DNA of 64,000 nucleotides from Crotophaga sulcirostris (GCA_013397455.1 VYZB01000036.1:4102100-4166099); one strand, 5' to 3'. Shown: positions 49,101 through 63,330, numbered from the stretch's first letter. The notes: generated by a model from the sequence alone, not told the origin. Made by a program: numbers and translations.

Positions 49101-52100
49101 TGTTAGTGCTTCTCAATCACAACTTATTCATGAATGTGAAGCATGCTTTTTAAATCCATGTTCAAAAGATAAGTAGGATTGAGAGAAAATATTCTTTTTT
49201 TTTTCATGAATTAGTTGATCAATTTTAGTTCATGTGTTTTCTCATTGACACAGGTTCTGCTGTGGTGGTTCTGGTTTTACTTTCCATTAGAGTGTATCTT
49301 GTCATTCAGTAGAAAGTTTACTAAAAGGTTGACTTTGAGATTAGTTCAAGTGTGATATTCATTGAACACGCTTAATCTTTGATATTGATCTGCAGGATAA
49401 GAAGTTTATGCCTTTTATTTGTTTAGTTCAAACTGATGATGAATTTCATCTTTTCATATTGTTGACCATTTTTCCCCTTTTACTCTAAGGGACAGTATGA
49501 CGTCTTGATAAATGTTACTTTATTAAGCTTCAAAACAAGCTCTGCTTCTTTTAAGAATAGCATGTAACTCTTTCTATTCACAGACCAAGATTTAGTGCAG
49601 TTTTCAAAAGATGCTAACATATCTTTTCATAGATATTTACCTACCATGAACCCCTTCACTATGCATACTTGAACAAAATATTTGCTTCTAGTCAAGAAAC
49701 ACAAGGGGGCAGTTTAGGATAACAAACGAGCAATAAAAGGTAAAAGTTCAGTTTTAGAAACGCAGCTTTTCTGAATCTTCAGATTAGGGTTGCATAGATG
49801 CAGCAATTACCCTTAGCATTCAGAGACTCCTGGTATAGACTTGCAGACAAGAAATATAGTAATACAGAATGTATTTCAATGTAGAACAGGCTTTTAGTCA
49901 AGGAAGGGAAAAGAGGGTGAAAAAGCTCACACTAGCTGCGTGTATTGGAAGGATCTTTCTCAAACATGTTTTCCTTTTGTTGAAGAATTTACATGCACCA
50001 ATTAACAGAACAGATTAGACAATGTTTTACTTCACAGCTTTAATGTGATAAGCATTAGTGCAGCCAGCTGCATCATAGCACTAAGACAGAGTTAAAATGG
50101 ATTTGTTTATAAAATCCTTGTTTCCTGTAAAGTCTAAAACAAGCTTTTGTGACATAGATGAAATTGGTGTACTGAAGAAGGAGTATCATGAATAAAGGCT
50201 CTCCAAAGGATGACTAGATGTGGCAGCTGAAACTTTCCATGAATACAGTACAAACAACTTCTCCTTTTCTATGGAAATCTGTTAACATTTTTATTGTTGC
50301 ATATTCTAACTACTTTACTGTAATACATTATCATTTTCCATAACTCTGCTTAGCCAGGAGCAGCTCAGAATGATTCACAACTCAGTAAAAGCTTGCAGAT
50401 ACCTTGCAGTGTGCCTTTGCTTTGTGTTAATTTGAAATGTACAGAAAAGGTAAACCTACAGGCAGGGGTTTTCTTCATGATAGGATGACTCTTGGGAAAC
50501 CGACATAGGAGATGGGAAAGTTAACATATCAAAGTATGTCCCTAGGCCTGCTGTATGTACCTTTCAATTTCCAATGAGTTGGAAGAATTAAAGGGAGCAA
50601 GAATCCCCAGGAGGAGTTTGGACTGACTTGATCTGTATTCATTTTAGCATCTCCAGTTGCAGAACTTAAGCACCACAGGAAAACCTACAGAACCTTTGCG
50701 CCCCCAGGCCAGGCTGGTTTCAGTTCTGTGGTCTGTTTGTGAATGCTTTCACTGAACCATGCTGTACTACCAGCCACTGGTCAGAAGCTGGGGCAGGAGC
50801 AGGGGCAGAGGCTGAGTTTGGAGCCTGAACTCTTTTGCTGCTTAATGTACAGCTCTTGCATGTTGGGACACAGAGGAGAAATCCTTAACTAACTTCAGGC
50901 ATGACCGTGTGCTGTCAAGCTAGTAAAGAAAACACTTAGTAGAGAAAACACTTTTGTAATATAGCCATGGGATTTTTACTAATTAGATTTTTTCCTGTGT
51001 TGATTACAGAAGGTACAGAGCACTGCAAACATATGCACAGTGGACCACTCCCATTCTTAAACCCTTCATTGACTTAGAAGTGTCACTGCCACTAGATAGA
51101 ACCAAATCACAATTTTTTCTTCACAGTTCTGCAGCCAAGGTTGCTGCCTGGTGATTTAGTCAAGGAGTCATACAGTAGGAATCCGTGGAGCAGTGTCTTA
51201 AAATGAATGAGCATTCATATTGGCATTAGATTCAGATTAAATGAGAAAATTCAGCAGCAACATATAGGGATACAATTTCCATACACCATGAATTTCTGTC
51301 AAACTTAATGTTCATAGGGTCGTCAATCTCTCTTATTTATTTCCTGAAGAGAATTTAGTCTAATCAGCATTTCCTTTTGCAAAGCTGAATTTTCTCTTGC
51401 AAAACAGGATAAGTATCTGTCAAATGAATGAATAATAATAATAAAAAGGAGTGTGATATCCAGGAGCAGCTGGTAATTGTTGTCAATGACAGGGTACTTT
51501 CACTGCACTTGAATTATTTTATTTTATACCTAAAAATGGGAGGAATGTTAAAAAGATTCAGTCTGGCAGTTTTTGCATTTCTTCCCAAGCATAAAGTCCT
51601 CTTTGGATTTGCTACCACCTACTCACTGCTTATTCTGTATTTGACACTTGAATAATTGTTATAAACCATTTCCATCTGTGATTTACTTTGTGTTTCCTAT
51701 TGCAGGTGACAGTTAATATATCTTGTCTACTGTTATGAAATTAAAAAAAATGGTCTAAAAATGCTAAGAACCAACACTTGTAAAGTTGGTGGCAAGAAAA
51801 TAAAAACCTCTTAAAATTTCAAAATTCAGGTGCTTTGAAAAGCTCTCAACCCACAATGCAATCAATGTTAGGATGCCTAAAGTATCTTCTTTCAAAAAAA
51901 ATGCAAGTGAGGATAGGATAATACTATTTAAGAATTTATATTTCCATTGTAAACACCTTCAGCTACAAAAGTAATGTAATGCAGACAGTAAGCAAAGATT
52001 TGGCATCAGATTTCCACACATTGTCTAAGCTTACTCTGCATTTTGCTCCAGACTTCTTACAGCTGAAGATAGACTCACATCAGAAGAATTACACCATAAG

Positions 52101-55100
52101 TGCAGTGATTCACCTAAGGTGAACAACAGAACCTTAAACTAATAAAACTTGATCACTACTGGAAGGACAAAGACATAACAAGCAAGGCCAGGGTAGGTAG
52201 TGTTAATTCTGAAGACATATTCTAACTAGAACTTTGCAGCTGGAAGTGGTAGAGATCAGGAGGTCACACACCCATGGTGAGCAACCATGTTATCTTTGAG
52301 AAAGTTGTGTGCTATAACTAAGTTTTGTCCCTACCATAAAACATATAAGGGTCATCTTAATTTCTAAATTTGCTGTCTTTGAAAGAGGAAGATCTGTGCA
52401 ACTGTTTCACTTTCTAAATGCTGACAGTTGGTAATATTAAAAATGAATTTTACTTGTCTCTCAAGTAGTCAACTAGATGCATTTTCTAGTGCAAGCAACA
52501 TTTTTAATTTCACCATGATATCTTCAAGTGCATAGAAAAAAAAGTACAGCTTACTCATAGTTATGTAAGTCCATAATCACTGTAGTCCTTGTCAGTGACT
52601 GGCAAATCATGGACTACAATAAAAAAACCGTAGTGGCTGCAGTTTACACAGACAATATCAAAATGAAACTGTTTAGTAAGAACATAGTTTCACATGATGA
52701 TGACACAGGGAGTGTCTTGCGTACATGCAGGTGCCATGAGTGTACATAGGAAATGGTAGTCTAAACTGCTCCATAGTACAATATCTGTTATATTGATATC
52801 AAGATTTTAGGTACTTCTATGCTTAAGAACCTAGCATAATCAAAACCTTATGAATAGTATTTTTGGTAGAAAGTCCTTAGCTCTGTACATCTTGAAATGC
52901 TTTTTTAATGTACTTGAACACTTTGCAGCTTGCAATAAATTATCTTCTGTTTGGAAAAAAATAGAGGCATGTAAAACTCATGCTGTCCTCCTTAAGTCAC
53001 TTTTTCTTCTTTCTATCTTTATCTGTTTATACATATTATAGATAATTTTAGATTATTTTGTAGATTATTGCAGATATCCTTAACAAATAAGAAATTGGGC
53101 TTTCGTACATTTTTGTGAGTGAGAGTGATTAAGCACTTACTTTGTCAAGTCAAACATCAGTGGAAAATCTCTGGAAAGGACTGGTGAAGAAATAAAAAGA
53201 CTGTGAACATAACTCACTAGGTATACAGCGTCTTTGTGACCTAGGACTTAATCCTACTAGATACTGCTATGCAGTTCCCATAGACATTGAAAGGAATTTA
53301 GGGTATTCAACATGTCACAGTAGGTCTATAACATCTGTCTAGCTTCTGTCATTTCAGTTTTTGGTGACATGCTTAGTCTCAACATTTGCTCATCGTTCTA
53401 CCTCTTCCATCTCATATTTTCAGGATTCCTCTAACTAAAGCCGCAGTCATGTTGTGATAGTGCCTCGGTCGGATGAATAATTCCCTTTCTGTCAACCTGA
53501 ACATGCAGTAATAAACAAACTTGCTCGAATTCTTTCATAGAACTTCATCACTGGAATGTAAAATATTTTCCTAGTATTGTCAGATGTCCTCTGAACAAGA
53601 TGAAATTCGCTGGGAAACCTTCCTGATCTGCCTTCAGCAGTTTGAGTTCTCCATGGTTTTCTTTTGTCAACATCCACAGTGGGTATCAACATCTGCTCTT
53701 TCTACATGAGAAGAGTGAAAATGAGAAACTCATTGCAATAAGACTGAAAATTACTGATCTATTTCTCATTTTGTAAGATCAAGCAGGTAAAAATCATGTT
53801 GGAAAGAATGTATTTAAAGCTACATTTATTCCACTTTCTGTTCCATTTCAGAATAATGTCAGAAGGGGACAAAAAAAATTCGATAAATATAAATATTTGT
53901 TTTTCTTCCCACCTCCCCCTCAATATATATTTATGGTACTTATTTTGTAAGTAACTTTAAAGAAGTGAGTTGCTTTCTTTGGAGGTTTGACCTCATAAAC
54001 CATAACCATTTTTTTTTAATTTTGGCAGTGTTTATGTAAGAGGTGGAGTAGGTCTGCTTTCCCTGAGTATGTTTCAACCATTATTTAAAAAATATAGCAG
54101 AGAGTATTACACCTTTGAGATATCCAACACAAGTAGCTGTTCAATCTCTAGAATGACAAAATAATGGTGCTGTAGCTGAGATGCTCTCCAGCCTGCAACT
54201 AGAGAGCCATAAAACACTGTAAAAAAGAGCTGTTTTAAGTACCACAATCATATACAGTTCTAACATAATGAAGGGAGCAAACAGGACTTGTTGAAAAACA
54301 AAAGCAAAATTGGGACACGGCATCATTTATTTACTACTTGCCATTAAAGAAGATCCTTCATTTGTTCAGTGTTATGGAAAACAAAGCATAGACTGCACTT
54401 TGATAACTTTGATTTAAATAAGCTCACATCACTGTGTTGCAGTGTGCCTATTTCCAATACGTGGTAAGACATTAGTTGTAAAGAGGTAATTGCCAGTTGT
54501 AACAAAGGGCTGAAATTTCTGAGACTGAGTTAGATCTGCACGTCTGTCTACATCACATTCTGACGTTATTTCCATTTTGCAGAATCTCAGCATAAGTCAG
54601 AGCATTCAGCGATTTACAAAGGGCAAGAGAAACCACTCTTATGAACAAGAAATTTTAACAACTGAAGTACTTCATTCAGATCACTTGAAAATGATCTTCT
54701 ATCTTTATCAATGCCTTAAAACAAAACCACTACAAACTATTAGCTGCATATCTCTTTCTTCCTCCCTTCCCTCATTGTTAATTCATGGACAAAAAAAAGT
54801 ATAGCTGATATTGAAATACAGTACATAAAAATTGCCATACTTTAACAGCCCAGCAGTCCACATAATTTAGTGACCTGTTTCCAGCAACCACTTTGTGTTT
54901 AGAGGAAGTGGTAACTATCCGTTTAATCTGTTTCCACTGAAATCTGTTCCCAGCTAAGAAAGCTGCAATTCTGCAAAGCTATTTAGCTCAATAGCTCTCA
55001 GTTGTGTGAGCTGGGGTTCTAAAACCACGAAGGACAGGAGTCTTCTAAACAATGTTGGCTCCTGTCTCTGTGGCAGATCATCCACAAGAGAAAACCCGGA

Positions 55101-58100
55101 CAAGCTTTTCTTAGTATATAAAAAGCTAAATGCATCCATGATGTGGAGCAGGATGAGCTTTCAAGCCATATGGCCATGACTGTCTTGTGTCAGGGGAAAT
55201 GCAATCCTGCCTATACTGTACTTAGGGAAGACTGCAGTTGCTTTAAGTCATATTGGCAGGTCCATTCCTGGTACAAATTTCCAGTTCAGAAGGTCTAGTC
55301 TGACTCTTCTGAGCTACACAAAATGCCTACAAACAGTTCACATTAGAGGAAGTTAGATTGCTTTCCAGGAAACTCCATTTTTAAAAACTAGCTTTTATTT
55401 TTCAGTATAAGATGAAATTCAGTGTACTGCTTAATAGTGCTTGATATTAATCATACACAGAAATGCATTTGCACATATTAGTTAAATTAATTAGCGTAAT
55501 AAATATTTATCCTGATGTTATTTCTCTGACCTTCTCAGTTGTGGAGAGATTAATCGTTCTCTAGGTTCTTATGACATTAATTTAGCTAGGCCTTTTAAAG
55601 TCACAGGAAGCAGCAAAAAGGAAAGACCAAAAACCTCTGAAAACATCAGTTTATGTGTTTGACATATGAAATTTTGGTGTATAGTCTTGGATTTCTCCAT
55701 TTAATTTTAGAAATGTGTCTGAAACGACCAGGAGTTCTCAGCGTTAGGAGCTTGATTGTTCTAGGTTCCTACAGCTGAGGCAGAGATGGAAAAGAAAAGT
55801 ACATTTAGAGGATGAATCAGTTCACCTGTACTCTGTATATCATCCCATAAACGTGGTTCTCTTTCCACTGACCCAATGTCACTTCTTTCTGAACTTAGAC
55901 CCCTAAATCAAGCACTTAAAAGTCAGGTAGAATAAATCTTCTGCCCTATAAAGCACTTGCCAAACACCTCTGTTAACACAAACAGGTTTCCTTTGGTCTT
56001 TATCAAAGAAAATTGTTGCTTATGTTCCATTAAGTACCTAAAATTAGGAGACAAGAATCCTTTTCAAAAGTGTAGTTGTTCTAATTATTCTTAAACAATA
56101 GCCTTGGGGTAGTTTTCTTCATTCTGTTTACAGAATTAATCCCTCATCCATATATAGAGATGAAGACAATAACAGAATATTCTTTCAAATAAGGCTAAGA
56201 AGACACTTCTTGCAAACTAACTAAACACCTCTCCTTAAAAATGAGGAAGTCCTTGCAAAATGCAAAGGTGATGAAGAAGACTCTCCATCCTACTTCTGAT
56301 CCTGGCAGGATTTAGCCCTTAATAAAGCTAGCAGTGTATTGACTGATCCTTAGTAAACAAAACAATCCACATAAGCTATAATGAACAATATCCTCAACAC
56401 TGGGGTTCACTAGACATAATGTATTTCAAACTAAGCAAATATTTTGACAGTGACTAGGATACATCAGGTCAGCAGTGCCTCAAACTAACATCAGAAGAGA
56501 ATATAAAAGCAAACATACTGTAAAGACAGAACACAGGAACCATATGCTCATTAAAGACTCCAATATTTTACAGCAGCATGGAATATACTAAACAAAAGTG
56601 AAGCTGAAGAAAAGACAAAAAGTCAAAGGAATAAAGTAAACGTGAAACTATTAATTGAGAGGGGTATTCGCAAATTGTAAGCAGCACAATTAAAATATTT
56701 AGTAGTGAATAGGGCATAATTTCTGTAACAGTAGCACATTATCAAAAATTAACACTATATGGTTATGGAATAGAATAATACTTTTGAAAATGTCTTACTA
56801 GATGTAAATATTTTGCTTGAGATGGAAGACTATCTGCTTACTGATTTTTATAGGACCTAGAAAAGAAAGAAATATATTTAGATATTTTGTATCTTCTTCT
56901 GTGTATCTTTTTTTTTTTAACAATTTTTCTCTCCTGAAGGATGGGGAGGACAGTGAGAGAAAACAGTCCTGAAACAGGTAGAATTAAAGGTAAAAAAATG
57001 CAATTTTTTCATTGCAATGAAGTTCCACAAATAGCACCTTAAGGTTTTATGATTATTTACTGAAGTTTCCATCATCAGTCCCAAATAAAATAAAAGGATA
57101 TAACTCAAAAGTTATGTGTAGCCTTATTGAATTGTGACATTTCAGCACAGTTCATCTGCTTTCCTGTCATTCTAAGGAAATAGCTGAAAGAGAAAGAAGA
57201 GGAAGACGAAGGGAGAGTCAAACTGTTGTCCTTGTAAAGACGTAAAACTCCTCACTGTGTAGGAAAAGTTAGGCTTTCACTCTGCATGTATCATTTGCAG
57301 AAGAAAGTGTCCTATTCTGGGAGAAGCTGATTTTCCTAGGGACAGTCCTGGGTAGTAGCTGTGGAAGACGTTTTGCCTCAGTGACAGTCATGTGGCATAT
57401 TGCATTCCAAATCCTTCCGGTTTTAGAGAACTCTGTGAGACTTACATTTTACCCTGTTTATGCACAAGTGGTTCATGTCCTTCGTGTCCACTGGTCCAGA
57501 AGGACTGTTCTTTTGAGTAAGCATTTAGTAATGGTTGTTTGTACTCTGGGACATTTTTGTTGCCTACTGCTCAGCAGCCAAAGGAAAAATTTCTTTCCCA
57601 CAGGTTGTCAGAGGGAACAGTCTTCAGTGTTGAGTTCCCTTAATATGTCAGTTTACAAACTCTGGTTGTTCATCAGGTGTTTCATGAGTCATATCTGTAA
57701 CAAAGTGCTTCTGAAACAGAAATGGGTTAGACTGGGAACACGAAACATGGTACCTATCTCAAGTTAGGCTATGTCCACTCAACAGTCTTGTATAATAATG
57801 TCTTTTTGGTATTTTTTTAGGTTAACCTCTAAAATTTATGCATAAATAAGGAACTATATTTTCAGTTCCAACTTAATTTAATTTTATGTTACTTTGTGTC
57901 AGCAAATCACTTGGGTCTGCAGCTATTCTGCATCACCACTTACTGCTGACTCAATTTACGAACACAGCTGTGTCAGCTGTATCTCTGTAGCCTTTAGCAA
58001 GTGGCTCTGTAACCACATAGAGTATGCTGGCGGATGGTTTCCTGCCCTGGGTGCCACACAAGCAGCCTCCCTGGGCTCTTGTGGCACTGAATTAAGTCTT

Positions 58101-58499
58101 TTCCAGACTTACAAAACCATGTAATAAAGTACATAGGGTCCAGCAAGGTTTGGGTCAGCATTTCTGCCCCTTGCATGGAATGTGAAATAGGGTGTGAGAG
58201 TAGTACAACAGAAACTGGACCACTTGAAACATGCACCAGAAGACAAACAGGACTGTGTTTATGTTAGGTCAGAACAAGCAAAATATTATTTTTCTTTTGA
58301 ATCTTTCTATGCAGTCTTGGGATGGTTGTTGTTTACTTTTCCGCTTTGTAGTCTTTGTCTGCTTAAGATTTTTTATGAGTTAAATTTTTCTTAGAAGAGT
58401 TAAGGTATTTTTGATAAGGAGGTGCTGTTTTCTTACCATGCCTAGTTCTGCTTTTAGGCACCATAGTGCTCATTCCTAGCTATTTTTCGAGCAGCATGG
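46104..58499. other. Long AT-rich unique stretch, no gene recognised
   Basis: This is over 12 kb with no CR1, LTR or gene that I can name. Longer ORFs (47222-47584 minus, 120 codons; 57381-57767 plus, 128 codons) lack domains, and their neighbours show no exon structure. A C/T-rich stretch with an AATAAA lies at 47640-47780. A 16-bp imperfect tandem repeat (agtaaagaaaacactt / agtagagaaaacactt) lies at 50922-50953. Conserved non-coding elements could be hidden here but cannot be recognised without alignment. Confidence 0.5.
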
Positions 58500-58700
58500 A
58501 TGCATGCTCCTTTTCCGGGTTAAGTGACGGTGGCCCGTCCACCGCTGTCACGTCAAGCAGTGCGCGTCATGTTTTGTAATCATCACGAGATCCCAACTGA
58601 CGAGGATAATGTCGAAACCACAGCAATCGATCCCCTGCGACTACCGGGCTTGCCCATCTTTCCCTTGGGCGAGGGCGGTCGGTGGCCTTCCCTTCAGTCT
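58500..58700. other. CpG-dense cassette of unknown nature
   Basis: About 165 bp (58515-58680) contain 16 CpG dinucleotides, while kilobases on either side contain almost none. The left part folds: TGACGGTGG and CCACCGCTGTCA (58525-58552) can pair around CCCGT. Frames are open on both strands (64 codons plus at 58524-58715). I know no protein like it. Several words in the same order resemble the conserved core of large-subunit rRNA (CGCGTCATG, ACGAGATCCCAACTG, CGAAACCACAGC, CGGGCTTGCC), but the spacers do not fit and this may be coincidence. Alternatives are a CpG-island fragment, a young retrocopy, or an unassigned LTR. Confidence 0.45.
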
Positions 58701-61700
58701 ACATCCAATTTTTGATAAGGGAGCAAGTGAGGTTCTGACTTCATGGTTGTATCTCTTGGCTGCGGATTGCCTTACTGCCCTGCCTCACTGCCTTTCCCTA
58801 AAAACCTGATAATAATAACAGGGAAAGAAAGAGTTCCTAGTGGGGGACAGGGAGCAGGGAGTGGGGAATTACATTTTTTTTTAGCTCAAAGTCATAAGCA
58901 CTTTTTGTTCTTCAGGGGAATGTAAATGAAGAGTGTTTCTGTCACTATGTGCACAGGTGAAAATACATTTAAATCAAATTTGGATATCATTTTGCAAAAA
59001 CAAAGGCTAAAATTTTAAATTAGCTTCCTTTAAGTAAAATGCCTGTAGGCTTTTATCTGTTCCACATGAATTTTCCAATTTTCCTTTTATATTTATATAT
59101 CAGACTATAACCTGTGGTTTATATGAGACAGCTATGTGGCATAAATTTTAGGTAAACCGTAATTTAAAGAAATATCTCATTATTTAGTTACATTAATAAT
59201 AGGCAGTTTGAATAGCGTGATGTTAAAAGCAGTGTTTTATGGAACTGCATTATGACTGTCTTCCCATATTATTATTCATCAATTACGTCTTATACAGAAA
59301 CTGTAAATCTCATCCTACATAGAAGCTTAGTTTGGGATCTTTAGAGAATTAAGTAAGGAGGTGGAAAAAGTAAAGACAGATGTGACGATGAACTGAAAAA
59401 AAAGGCAGACAGGGACAGGTCTGTAATACCAGATAAGATGCTGAGGCTGCTTCTGTGGAAAAGATTTAAGTTCCACTGGGGCCCAAGTCTCAGAGCCTTA
59501 CAGGAAAAATAGAGCCAAATAGCTTCACCTTAAGATTTCAATCTCTACTTCACTCTTTAGTTCTGGTTCCTCTTCTTTTAAAGGTGACTCTTAGCTTTTT
59601 GTATTGTAAGTTTTAGTAGTCACGCAAGATTCATGTTACATAAACGATATGAAAATAAAACTTTAGTGCAGCCAAAGTGACAATGTTTAGACACCTGACC
59701 ATCAAATTAGACATTATTTTCACATAATCAGTTTCTTTTCAAAGTCATAACACTTTGAAATATTAAAAAAGCTGTAAAAATTATTTCACTTTTTGACAAA
59801 AAATTCAACTCAATTTAATATTTTAACTTTTTGAACCATAAAATATTTGAGAAGTTAAAAATGAAAATTTCAGAAAGAATATTCAATGTGTTTATAATTT
59901 GTTGTCATGGGTAAGATGTGTTTTTCCTCCCCTAGACAGGACACTAGTCGTTTCTAGCAGCAATAGGTCCGCTGAGCTTGCATTTATGTGTGCTCATGTA
60001 ATTCATATAAAAGAGGGTTAGAAGTCAAAAACCAAAGCTTTTTCCTCCAGTATACTTCCTGATATTCTTAGTGTCTCAGTTGCAATTTTTGCAAAGTAAA
60101 CCAGAATGAAATTCAATTTAAAAAAAAACCCCAAAAATACAACAACAATAAAAAAATCCACTAAAAAACCCAAACCCAAATATTGACTTATTACAGCTAA
60201 ACTGCCAATTTTGGCTCAAATCAGGATCTGGAAAAAGACCATGCACATGGACATTTTTGGATGAGGATTTCAATTATAGCCATGTATTTTGAAGTTTGTT
60301 GCGTATACTTGGAGAAATTCACTTCAAGTGAGTCAATAGTATTTTTTTCAGATGTCTTATCTATGGAGAGAGCTGAAAACTTAACAATATATTCAGTTAT
60401 GATTTTATGAGCCTCAGTGCTGTACCTTGATTTCTCAAAAGCCACAGCCATTTGCTTGCTTCAGGACTGCAGTATCTAACAGAATGTCAGGCAGATGATG
60501 TCTCAGCAGTGCTGAAAGGAGTTTGGTTTGGTTTGATATTTCTTAGATGGATCACAGTATCATGAGATGTAACTTTCATTGCTAATAAGGACAAGTATCA
60601 TGATGGCTTATGCATTAATTTCTCTTTTGACTGTGTAGTGTCAACACTTTATGTCTAGGAGTATTTAAAAACTTACGTGAAATATAAGTTTTGAGAATAG
60701 GGTCTCATCCTATAGAGATGGATATTGCACTCATAAATACCTACACAACACAATAGTCATATCTTGTCCCAAATATTTTCCTGTACCCAGACGTTGGATA
60801 CCTATGTGAATTCACAAGAGTGACAATGGTCTCGTCCCAACTCCTCGTGACCTACGCTTACGAACACCTAATCATTGCATCCATTGCATTGCTATTGAAC
60901 ATTGAAAAGTCACAAACTTATGATTGGTTTCCCTATACTCTCTTGTTAGAAACTATTAGTGAATGACATTTCTGCTTTTTCAGGTCATAGCATATTTATG
61001 AGAACAATTGATTTAGCAATACATAGCAGCATCAAACTTTAAATAGATTACACAGCCCATGCTTCATAAATCACATTGGTCACACATTCTTAACATTTAC
61101 AGAAAGCTTAACTGTTCTAATATTTTCCAATAACAGCAGTGGATGTGCCTCTAATAATTACATTAAAAGTCAATTACGCAGTTTTAGTAGATTATCTATA
61201 AACAGTTTTAAAATGTGAATTTGTATTTAGAAAATCTTCTGTCCTTAAACATGCTTGGAACAAAGTACATTAGTAGCATTTCATCCTAGAAAACATTACT
61301 ATTTTTACAGAATAATTGCTTTCACAACAGTACTGTATATTCTGCAAAGTGTTCTTCACATATAATCTGTTGTCGGTGATGTACAGAAAGTGATACGTTA
61401 TATATTTATTCACACTTCATTTTGGGGCTGACAATTGTAGCATATACTTCTCTTCTCATACTTCACCAATTACCTTAACCCTGACCTGCATGAATGTAAT
61501 TTTCTGGATTAATGAGAAGTAGCTGTCTCTCTGAAGAGGTTGAACTAAGTAAACACTGTCAGCTGTGTCAAACGGTGGTAATAAACAGCTTTCAATATTT
61601 ATTTATGTCTGCTAGTGCTGACAAGAAGAATTCACACATATTCAGATGTCTGTTTATTTGCAAGCAAGGGACTACTGTGAAGTCCTGAAAACTGCAGGAA

Positions 61701-62370
61701 CATGGTTCAAAAGAACAGTTTTAGTTTGGTGTTATACTGTAACGTAGTTACATGAATTTTGTATTGTAGGGAGCTTGCAGCTGTTATGTTGCAGTTTCTG
61801 GTCAGAATGGGCACTGTAGAACAGTATGAAATTTGGAATTACATATTTGAGCTTGACAAGCATCTGAAATAGCACTTAATTCTGAAATTAGAAGTAGTCA
61901 ATACTCATTTTTGTGCCAATTCTGTTTCCAAAATTGTCACTGAAAATCTAAAACATTTAGAACTCCTTACGGAACAGAAATTCAGATACTTTTTCCCATT
62001 TATAGGTGTTTAAATTTTGAGATGAATAGTCTCTGAAGGAAAAGGAGACTGCCTGTGATGAGCTCCAAGGAGCTCTCCATGCTTCTGCTGACTCCCAGGT
62101 ACTTGTAAACTTAGTGGGAGCAATCTGCCACATGACATGCACAAAGCTTGTGTGAGAACCAGACCAGTCAGTTTAAAACAGAAAAAGAAAGTGCTTTATG
62201 TCATGGCTGGTGAATGTATTGAACATGATGTTAAGGCAGATGATAGATGCTTTATAAAGAACAAATTCGTGGACAGTTTATCCATAAATGCATAGTGGGA
62301 AGAATCTAACACCAAGAATGTAATTTCTAACATCCCTAACAAAAAGGACATGGAGCACGGAAAGGGGTCA
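58701..62370. other. AT-rich unique DNA, no gene recognised
   Basis: An A/C-rich low-complexity stretch lies at 60118-60180. Nothing else was recognised. Confidence 0.5.
60118..60180. repeat. A/C-rich low-complexity tract
   Basis: The stretch consists almost only of A and C (aaaaaaccccaaaaatac, then acaacaacaataaa and aacccaaaccc). No SINE or retrocopy body is recognisable next to it. Confidence 0.75.
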
Positions 62371-62804
62371 GGTTCACAGTTTCACAGTTTCACAGTATAA
62401 CCAGGTTGGAAGAGACCTCCGAGATCATCAACTCCAACCTATAAGCCAACACTAACACCAACCCATCACCTAAACCATGGCACTCAGTGCCTCATCCAAT
62501 CTTCCCTTAAACACATCAAGGGTCGGCGACTCCACCACCTCCCTGGGCAGCGCATTCCAGTGGCCAATCACCCTTTCATTGTAGAACTTCTTGCTAACAT
62601 CAAGTCTAAACCTCCCCTGATGAAGTTTAAGTCCGTGCCCTCTAGTTCTGTCACTGGTCACCTGTAAGAAGAGACCAACGCCGCTTGACTACAACCTCCT
62701 TTTAGGTAGTTGTAGAGAGCAATAAGATCACCCCTGAGCCTCCTCTTCTCCAGACTAAACAGCCCCAGCTCCCTCAGTCGCTCCTCGTCGTTCATGTGCT
62801 GTCC
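62371..62804 (-). mobile_element. Young CR1 LINE tail (antisense)
   Basis: The plus strand begins with three copies of the terminal unit (ttcacagtttcacagtttcacag), then the antisense UTR (gttggaagagacctccgaga), the subfamily word taagccaacactaacaccaa, and the ORF2 end, and is truncated near 62804. It is very similar throughout to the copies at 5785, 11617 and 19739. No convincing target-site duplication was found. Confidence 0.92.
62470..62661 (-). pseudogene. CR1 ORF2 C-terminal fragment
   Basis: The frame is open over the last 63 codons of ORF2 ([20 protein letters not shown], then [20 protein letters not shown] and the stop). Upstream, a small deletion near 62679-62684 shifts the frame. 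It lacks all catalytic motifs and the upstream domains. Confidence 0.8.
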
Positions 62805-63330
62805 CTGAATAGCCAGGTCTACTGTCTCTTTCAAAACCAGAATACTAGTCTAGGTGGACTAACATAATGAAACAGGACACTTTTTGGTGCAATTAATAAC
62901 AAAATTGAATTAAGTCTCTCAATTCCTTATTTTGAGGACTGAGTTGTGTAAAATGCTAAAACAGGAGGCATTATGCCTCTTCAAGGCTAGCAAAGAAGAA
63001 AAAAAAAATGCTGTAAGAGAAAATGCTCATTAAAACTGATATTTGGACATTGCATGTCTAACCTGTAAAAGAAGACTCAACTTGATGGTGTATGCACCCA
63101 AAAGCACTTCCAGAAAAATAATTGAGAACTGAAATACTGATTTGTGATGTGGGTGCAAAACTGGGCGAATTTTATTATGTAATATTTATCTGTTCATACT
63201 ACTTTATGTTGGGCAGTGTTCAACTTCAGAAGTCTGTGTGCAAATTTCTTTGTTCTACTTGCATATTAAAGTTGATAGTCAATGCAGGATTGGTTCAAAA
63301 TCTGCTGAAGTACTTTGAAATATACCAGAT
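62805..63330. other. AT-rich unique DNA between two CR1 copies
   Basis: No gene or repeat was recognised. The sequence changes abruptly to GC-rich at 63331, which marks the insertion point of the next CR1. Confidence 0.55.

Noticed and set aside
57381..57767. 128-codon ORF
   Set aside because: It has no domain, no family resemblance and no exon context. An ORF of this length can arise by chance in a 64-kb window.
60547..60565. Isolated ATCACAGTATCATGAGAT resembling a CR1 terminal repeat
   Set aside because: No CR1 UTR or ORF2 sequence follows on either side, so it is probably coincidence.
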